Positions 6,602 to 14,600 of a stretch of 14,616 nt of DNA are shown one piece after another. The DNA is from an uncultured Marinilabiliales bacterium (GTDB lineage Bacteria > Bacteroidota > Bacteroidia > Bacteroidales > BM520): positions 1-14,616 of the forward strand of contig CALFIZ010000062.1 in NCBI GenBank assembly GCA_937877575.1, given 5' to 3'. Within the stretch, counting starts at the first letter, position 1, and the number at the start of each line of letters is the position of its first letter. A program made the translations under genes and the position numbers. The notes under the pieces were generated by a model, which searched no databases, was not told the DNA's origin, and saw only the letters and a program-made list of their open reading frames with translations.

Positions 6602-8602
6602 TTATTTAAATAATCCGTTAATAATCTCATCATCAACAATGTTAGGGATATTGACCTTAAGGTCAGGCTCCGAAGCCATGGCGCGTTTTATCGCGAACAG
6701 TGCGTTATCGTTTCTTGCCCAGCCACGACGCGCTATACCGTTGTTCACATCCCAATAAAGCATTGATTTGATGTGTCTTTCTGCTTCTTCACTACCATCA
6801 ATAACCATGCCAAACCCGCCGTTGATGACCTCACCCCAGCCTACTCCGCCGCCGTTATGCAGGGAAACCCAGGTGGCGCCTCTGAAGCTGTCACCGATAA
6901 CGTTCTGGACAGCCATGTCGGCAGTGAATTGGGAGCCATCGTAAATGTTGGCTGTTTCGCGGAATGGGGAATCGGTACCGGATACGTCATGATGGTCACG
7001 GCCGAGAACTATAGGAGCCGAAATCCTTCCTTCACGAATAGCCTTGTTGAAAGCAAGTGCAATTTTTGTGCGCCCTTCACAGTCGGCATACAATATGCGT
7101 GCCTGTGAACCAACGACCATCTTGTTCCTGCCTGCTTCCTTAATCCAATGGATATTGTCCCTAAGTTGGGTTTCAATTTCCTCAGGGGCATTGGCGGCTA
7201 TTGTTTCAAGTTCTTCTGCCGCGAGCTTGTCTGACACAGCCAAATCTTCAGGTTTGGACGAAGTGCATACCCAGCGGAAAGGCCCGAATCCGAAATCGAA
7301 ATACAGAGGCCCCATAATATCCTGAACGTATGAAGGATACCTGAATGTCATACCGTCAGCCTTGAAGACATCGGCGCCGGCTCTGCCTGCCTGTAGCAGG
7401 AAGGCATTGCCGTAATCCCAGAAATACATGCCCTTTGCCGCCATTCTGTTGATTGCAGCCACCTGACGGCGCAGTGAAGCCTCAACGCGTTTTTTGAACT
7501 CCTCAGGGTCATCAGCCATCATCCTGTTGGATTCCTCAAGAGTCAGTCCGGCAGGATAATATCCGCCGGCCCACGGATTGTGCAATGAAGTCTGGTCACT
7601 GCCAAGCTCCACAGGAATATCCGACTCGTCGAGTTTTTCCCAGAGGTCAACGATGTTACCCTGATAAGCAAGAGCCACAGCTTCCTTCTTTGCGCGGGCG
7701 ATCCTGATGCGTTCCATCAGTTTGTCGAGATCTGTATAAACCTCGTCAATCCAGCCCTGGTCGTAACGCACCTTGATGGCCTTCGGGTTGATTTCGGCTA
7801 TGACTCCGACAACTCCGGCAATGACGGAAGCCTTGCCCTGAGCACCGGACATACCGCCAAGACCGGCTGTCACATAAACCTTACCCCCAATGTCACCTTT
7901 ACTGTGAAGACGGGCAGCATTCATAACTGTTATGGTTGTCCCGTGGACAATGCCCTGCGGACCGATATACATCCAGGAGCCGGCAGTCATCTGCCCATAC
8001 TGTGAAACACCTAAGCCATAATATCTCACATAATCGTCGGCACTTGAATAATGAGGTATGACCATACCGTTTGTAATGACCACACGCGGTGCCTCCTTAT
8101 GTGAAGGGAACAATCCGAGAGGATTGCCGGAATACATCACAAGTGTCTGTTCATCAGTCATTTCCGCAAGCATCTTCATTGTCAGAAGGTACTGTGCCCA
8201 GTTCTGGAAAATAGTTCCGTTGCCACCATATACAACCAGTTCATACGGGTGCTGTGCAACAGCTCTGTCGAGGTTGTTGCTTATCATCAGCATCATGGCC
8301 GCTGCTTGGACCGACTTGTGTGGAAAATCATTTATCGAACGAGCTGTAATCTTATATTTAGGACGATAACGATACATGTATATATGTCCGTATTTCTCAA
8401 GTTCTTCCGCAAATTCCCTTGCAAGGAATTCATGATGCCTTGCCGGGAAATATCTAAGTGCATTTCTCACGGCCAGACGTTTCTCTGCAGTTGTAAGAAT
8501 ATCCTTCCTTTTAGGCGCTCTGTTGACAGTAGGGTCAAATTCAGGCATCTCTGGTATTTCATCGGGAATACCTTGTAATATTAATTTTTTTAAATCCTCC
8601 AT
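6602..8602 (-). CDS. hutU: Urocanate hydratase (urocanase), long form
   Basis: HutU hydrates urocanate to imidazolonepropionate, the second step of histidine degradation, using tightly bound NAD+ in the cytosol. The product has 666 residues, compared with about 555 for the Pseudomonas/Bacillus type; this resembles the long form that I recall from vertebrates and Bacteroidetes. Family landmarks are YGGNGTIFQNWAQYL, GQMTAGSWMYIGPQGIVHGT, the glycine-rich GLGGMSGAQGKASVIAG (about 246-262), QARILYADCEGR (about 500-511), GRDHHDVSGTDSPFRET (from about 534) and NGGGVGWGEVINGGFGMV near the C-terminus. The ATG follows a TAnnTTTG promoter by about 40 nt. No other hut gene (hutH, hutI, ftcD) lies in the window. 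The only probable operon partner is the small T9SS protein 8 nt downstream. The Cys of the short-form signature FQGLPARICW is replaced by Leu here (ARIL). Confidence 0.97.
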   Translation of the reverse strand: MEDLKKLILQGIPDEIPEMPEFDPTVNRAPKRKDILTTAEKRLAVRNALRYFPARHHEFLAREFAEELEKYGHIYMYRYRPKYKITARSINDFPHKSVQAAAMMLMISNNLDRAVAQHPYELVVYGGNGTIFQNWAQYLLTMKMLAEMTDEQTLVMYSGNPLGLFPSHKEAPRVVITNGMVIPHYSSADDYVRYYGLGVSQYGQMTAGSWMYIGPQGIVHGTTITVMNAARLHSKGDIGGKVYVTAGLGGMSGAQGKASVIAGVVGVIAEINPKAIKVRYDQGWIDEVYTDLDKLMERIRIARAKKEAVALAYQGNIVDLWEKLDESDIPVELGSDQTSLHNPWAGGYYPAGLTLEESNRMMADDPEEFKKRVEASLRRQVAAINRMAAKGMYFWDYGNAFLLQAGRAGADVFKADGMTFRYPSYVQDIMGPLYFDFGFGPFRWVCTSSKPEDLAVSDKLAAEELETIAANAPEEIETQLRDNIHWIKEAGRNKMVVGSQARILYADCEGRTKIALAFNKAIREGRISAPIVLGRDHHDVSGTDSPFRETANIYDGSQFTADMAVQNVIGDSFRGATWVSLHNGGGVGWGEVINGGFGMVIDGSEEAERHIKSMLYWDVNNGIARRGWARNDNALFAIKRAMASEPDLKVNIPNIVDDEIINGLFK

Positions 8603-8619
8603 AGTTATAAAATATATAT

Positions 8620-8627
8620 TATTTTTG
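8620..8627 (+). promoter_or_regulatory. Putative -7 element for the giant repeat protein
   Basis: TATTTTTG matches TAnnTTTG and lies 65 nt upstream of the ATG at 8693. It sits within the expected hutU leader, so the two divergent promoters overlap. No clear -33 TTG is visible at the right distance. Confidence 0.4.
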
Positions 8628-8644
8628 CACTTAATTTGATGCTA

Positions 8645-8652
8645 CAAAGTTA
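8645..8652 (-). promoter_or_regulatory. Putative -7 element for the hutU operon
   Basis: The minus strand reads TAACTTTG, matching TAnnTTTG, about 42 nt upstream of the hutU ATG. The -33 position is AT-rich without a clear TTG. This is the only promoter-like site visible for hutU and the gene after it. Confidence 0.5.
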
Positions 8653-8692
8653 GTCCTTTTTGTTTATGAATTAATAAAATTAGATATAAAAA

Positions 8693-11600
8693 ATGAAAAA
8701 ACACTTCTCATTAATTGCAATAGCCTTATTTACAATTTTTTATTGTAACACAACTCTTTTCGCGCAAAATCCCGCACCGGAAGGATGGAACACATTTTAT
8801 CAGAATCCATCCACAGAGTATGTGATTTTCAAAAACAACGTTTTCCCCACCATATCAGGGGAAAGAATACAATACGGCGATTATATCGGCGGTTTCTACT
8901 ATAATCCCAGTGACGGCGAATACCACTGCGGAGGTTATGTAATGTATGATCCCGACATCACCACCACTTCATTTAATCTCTATGGCGATGACAGCCAGCA
9001 CCCTGGTAAAGATGGTTTTGCAGCCGGCGATACCATCTACTGGAAAATATATTCCTATCAGTATAATCAGACCTATGATGCCTTTATAGAGTATGGCACC
9101 GACAGGCCCATGTACATAACTACCGGCAAGTTTGCAAGCATGTCATACTGCCAACTGATCAATGTCGCTTCAGGAAATTTCAGAGTGTTCACCTACTGTT
9201 CCGCATATCAGTCCTGTTCATCTGCCGACACCACAATCACCATATCGTGTAATGTGATTGGCGGTACCGGTAATTATTCATATTCGTGGACATCAGAGCC
9301 TGAAGGTATCACAGCCAACACAATGGAATTTTCCATACAGCCGGATATTACAAGAATTTACGGAGTTACCGTCACAGATCTCAACAGTAACGCAGTGACA
9401 CACGGCTATACGGCACACTACAAAATCGAAGCAGCCGAAATAATCTTAGCTTCAGACACTACAATATGCAACACATCATCCTTCCAGCTGAGACCTACAA
9501 TCATTAACGGGAAAAGCTATTTATGGTCAACCAACGGTGACGGATATTTCAATGGTACATCAGGCAAAACCGCAACTTATCATCCCGGTGAGCAAGATAT
9601 CATAAACCAATATGTTGACATCACTCTCAGAGTCATATCCAACACATCATGTCATGACACTGTATATCATAGCACTCATGTTTCCTTCACTTCACCCGAA
9701 GCTTCATTAGAGATATCCGGGCCTACCGAGGGCTGCGCCGGCGAAGTACTGGGACTGACCGCAACCGCCGTCAACTATTCCTCAGTGACATGGAGCACGA
9801 GCGGTGACGGCACTTTTTCAAATACAACCGGATTATACACCGAATATATCCCCGGAACCACCGATGCATCCCATGGAAATGTCGTTATAACAGCAACCGG
9901 CATATCTGCGTTTCCTTCATGTTTCGGCAACACCACAGTCAACAAGAACATAATCATTCACTCTGCGCCGACCGTTCATGCCGGTAATGATAAAACCATA
10001 TGTCCTACATCCATATTGGAATTGTCAGGTCTTGCAACAAATTATGATTTCATTTATTGGCACTCATCAGGTGACGGCACTTTCGGAGACATCAATTCTC
10101 TCAGCACAACATATACTCCAGGTGAGGAAGATATAGCAAACTTCGGCTGTACCATCACCTTATACGCAGTATCTCAGGTCCCATGTTCATATACCGTGTC
10201 CGATGCAATGACACTTACCATCCAAACTCTGACTTTATCTGCATGCGATGACATAACCATTCTAAGAGGTAATACTGCGAATGTTTCAGCCACTGCAACA
10301 AACCAAAGCATTGTTGTTTGGACTTCAAGCGGAACCGGCACTTTTGACAATTACACCAGCCTTACAGCCACATACACTCCAAGTGAAACCGACTGCAACA
10401 ACGGCGGTTGCACATTATACATCACCGCCTATCCGAAGTCGAACTGCAGCAGTGAACCGATTTCCGACAATGTGGAACTTACTATCGTAAATTTCTCAAT
10501 AGAAGAATTGGACGACTACTTCATCTGCGAAAACAATGTCGCGGAAATTTCAGCTGTCACACACTTCTGCGACAATATCATCTGGACAACTTCAGGTGAC
10601 GGTACTTTCTCCGACAACAGCAACCCTGTCACAATATATACCCCAGGCACCCAGGATATTGCAAATGGTACTGTTACTCTGACGATATACGGTTACAATT
10701 CATCATCACCCGATCCGGTCTCTCAGCAATCAACTGTAACGATATCCCATCTTCCTGTGGTTGATGCAGGAAATGACCAGTTAATATGTAACAGTGAAAC
10801 CTGCAGCCTTAGCGGAACAGTCTCATATTCCAATGTCTATCATTGGTCAACATCAGGCAACGGGACATTCACAAACAGCAATGCACTTGTAACCAATTAT
10901 ATACCAGGCACCCAGGACATTGCAAACGGAAGTGTAAACCTGACCCTCACTGCTTACAGCATATCACCCTGTAGTGGAACCGTTTCCGACAACATGCTGT
11001 TAAACATTTCAACACTTTCAGTATCAGCAGGAAATGACCAGAGCATTTTAATAGGCAGCACTACCACCCTCAACGGAACTGTAACCGGTGGAAGCGGCAA
11101 TTACACATATTCATGGACGCCGGCCGACCTCGTCGTAAATCCAACAGACGCTACAACTCAGACTGTCGGCATATTCGAAAACACAACTCTAACCCTTACC
11201 GTAACCGATGCCATCTACGGATGCTCCAACTTCGCGACAATCAATATAAGCGTTGAAGGACAACTCCTGAGCATTGAAACCGATGCAACCGAAACGGTCA
11301 TCTGTCAGGGTGAACCTACCACAATATCCGTGACGGCTTACAATGGCGACGAAACCAACTACTCATACAGCTGGACATCTAATCCTGCAGGTTTCACATC
11401 CGATAATGCAAGCTTCACTGTAACACCTAATGTTACAACAACTTACACCGTCATTGTTACCGATGGAATTTCCACCCAGACTGATGATGTCACAATAACC
11501 GTCAATGAACTGCCAATAACCGAAGCAGGTGATGACATGGCAATATATAATGGTGAAACTGCTACGCTTAACGGGTCTGTAACAGGAAATTCAAATTCAT

Positions 11601-14600
11601 ACTCATATCTGTGGTCACCGGCTGAATATCTTGATGACCCTACTATCCCCAATCCTACAACTATCCCTTTATATTCAAGTGTGGTATTCACACTTACAGG
11701 AACAAATATTGAAACAGGCTGTCAGTCAACAGATTTCATGACAGTTATAATCACAGGCGATCCATTGAGTATTTCAGAAGTGACTGCTACGCCTAATGTG
11801 TTGTGTCTCGGCGAATCCGCAACCTTGTCGGTCATAGCCAATGGCGGCAGCGAAACATACACTTACTCATGGATTTCCGACCCATCCGGCTTCACATCAG
11901 ATTCACAGTCACCAATTGTAACTCCAGAAGCCACAACAACCTATATTGTTACAGTCTTTGACGGCGAAAACTCTGTTTCCAGTTCAATTACAGTCACAGT
12001 AAACGAACTGCCGATAACCGAAGCAGGTGATGATATCGAAATATATCCGACACTGAGCGTTACATTAAACGGCTCAGTTACAGGCAACTCCGACTCATAC
12101 AGCTATCTGTGGTCACCGGCCGAATATCTCAACGACCCGACCATCCCTAATCCTACAACCGTCAAAATGTATGAGACAACGGTATTCACACTCGTAGGTA
12201 CAGACCTCGCAACCGGATGTCAGACATCAGATTTCATGACAGTCACAGTTTCAGGTGATTCTCTGACTATCGAACTTGCAGCATCTCCTGACGTTCTCTG
12301 CTACGGCGAATCCTCAACTGTATCAGTCACTGCTCACGGCGGTAATGGAAACTACACATATTCATGGACTTCAGAACCTGAAGGTTTCATTTCTTCAGAA
12401 ACATCCTTCACCGTAACTCCAGAAGTTACAACAACCTACAACATCACTGTCACTGACGGACAGTCTTCTGTCAGCGGTTCAGTTACAGTCACCGTCAACG
12501 AATTACCTATAACCGAAGCAGGTGATGACATCGAGATTTATCCGACATTGAGCGTTACATTAAACGGCTCAGTTACAGGCAACTCCGACTCATACAGCTA
12601 TCTGTGGTCACCGGCCGAATATCTCAACGACCCGACCATCCCTAATCCTACAACCGTCAAAATGTATGAAACGACTGTCTTCACACTTGTAGGTACAGAT
12701 AATGTTACCGGATGTCAGTCAACAGATTTCATGACAGTCATAGTTTCAGGCGATTCACTAACTCTTTCAGTTTCAGCAACGCCAAACAGCATTTGTCTCG
12801 GCAGTTCCTCAATTCTGTCAGCCACTGCAAACGGCGGATATGGAACCTATACTTATTCATGGGTATCCGACCCTGAAGGTTTCACATCCACGGAGCAGTC
12901 ACCTGTTGTAACTCCTGAAATTACCACAACATATACCGTTACTGTAACCGATGGTGCTTCAACGCTCAACGACAACGTCACGGTAACTGTCGGCACGCTT
13001 CCCGAAGTCAATGCCGGTGACGATGCAACAATATGCACCAACAGCTCATTTACTGCAACCGCCACAGCAAGCAATTACAGCAGCATTACATGGACGACAT
13101 ACGGTGACGGATATTTCGATGACAGCAGCATTCTTAATGCAACATACCATCCTGGTTTACAGGATATCAGCAACGGCAGCTGTACATTGAACATCACTGT
13201 TGAAGCCATTTCACCATGTATCGATCCTATAAGTGACGAATTAACACTTTCATTCCAGAATCTTGCAACAGTTTATGCCGGTGAGGATTCCTACATTTGT
13301 GAAACCACTACACAAACTCTCAACGGTTCAGCCGAAAACTACTCTTCAATATTATGGATTACCGATGGTGACGGAAGTTTCAGCAATGAGACATCCCTCA
13401 ACACCATTTATACCCCAGGTATCAACGACATTGCAGAAGGAATTGTAACAATCACTCTCACAGCCGTTTCCATTAATCCATGCGAGGACGTGGTCACTGA
13501 TGACCTCACAATCAACATTGGTCAGCTACCTTATATTTATGCAGGTGATTCTCAAAGCATTCTTATAGGTTCAACGACCGTTTTGAATGGCATCGTGGAA
13601 GGCGGTTCCGGCGATTTCACATACGCTTGGACTCCTGATTCATTAGTTCTTACACCTAACTCGCTTACGACCGAAACCGGACAAATCTTCACTTCCACGA
13701 TATTCACACTCAACGCTACCGACAACATCTATGGTTGCAGTGTTTCAAGCAGCACTATTGTCAACGTTACAGGTGAACTGCTTCATGTCAATATCAGCGT
13801 AACAGATACAGTTCTCTGTCTCGGCGAATCAACGACCATTACAGCTCTTCCAACCGGAGGCAGCTCAAATAACATATATTCATGGACTTCGGATCCTGAA
13901 GGATTCACGTCTTCTCAGCAGTCAATCACTGTTTCACCTTCAGTTACGACAACTTATACGGTTACTGTTAATGACGGCATCTCAGTGGTCACCAACAGCC
14001 AGACTATTTATGTAAACGAACTGCCGATAACCGAAGCAGGTGATGATATCGAAATATATCCGACACTGAGCGTTACATTAAACGGCTCAGTTACAGGCAA
14101 CTCCGACTCATACAGCTATCTGTGGTCACCGGCCGAATATCTCAACGACCCGACCATCCCTAATCCTACAACCGTCAAAATGTATGAGACAACGGTATTC
14201 ACACTCGTAGGTACAGACCTCGCAACCGGATGTCAGACATCAGATTTCATGACAGTCACAGTTTCAGGTGATTCTCTGACTATCGAACTTGCAGCATCTC
14301 CTGACGTTCTCTGCTACGGCGAATCCTCAACTGTATCAGTCACTGCTCACGGCGGTAATGGAAACTACACATATTCATGGACTTCAGAACCTGAAGGTTT
14401 CATTTCTTCAGAAACATCCTTCACCGTAACTCCAGAAGTTACAACAACCTACAACATCACTGTCACTGACGGACAGTCTTCTGTCAGCGGTTCAGTTACA
14501 GTCACCGTCAACGAATTACCTATAACCGAAGCAGGTGATGACATCGAGATTTATCCGACATTGAGCGTTACATTAAACGGCTCAGTTACAGGCAACTCCG

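Noticed and set aside
6773..8578. Plus-strand ORFs opposite hutU
   Set aside because: They are antisense to an unambiguous urocanase, are rich in residues typical of antisense frames and match no family.
9775..13448. Short ORFs on both strands inside the giant repeat gene (for example 9775-9957 -, 10281-10490 +, 11443-11691 -, 12853-13074 -, 13263-13448 +)
   Set aside because: They are shadows of the 5.9-kb open frame; their composition mirrors the repeats and they have no independent start signals.
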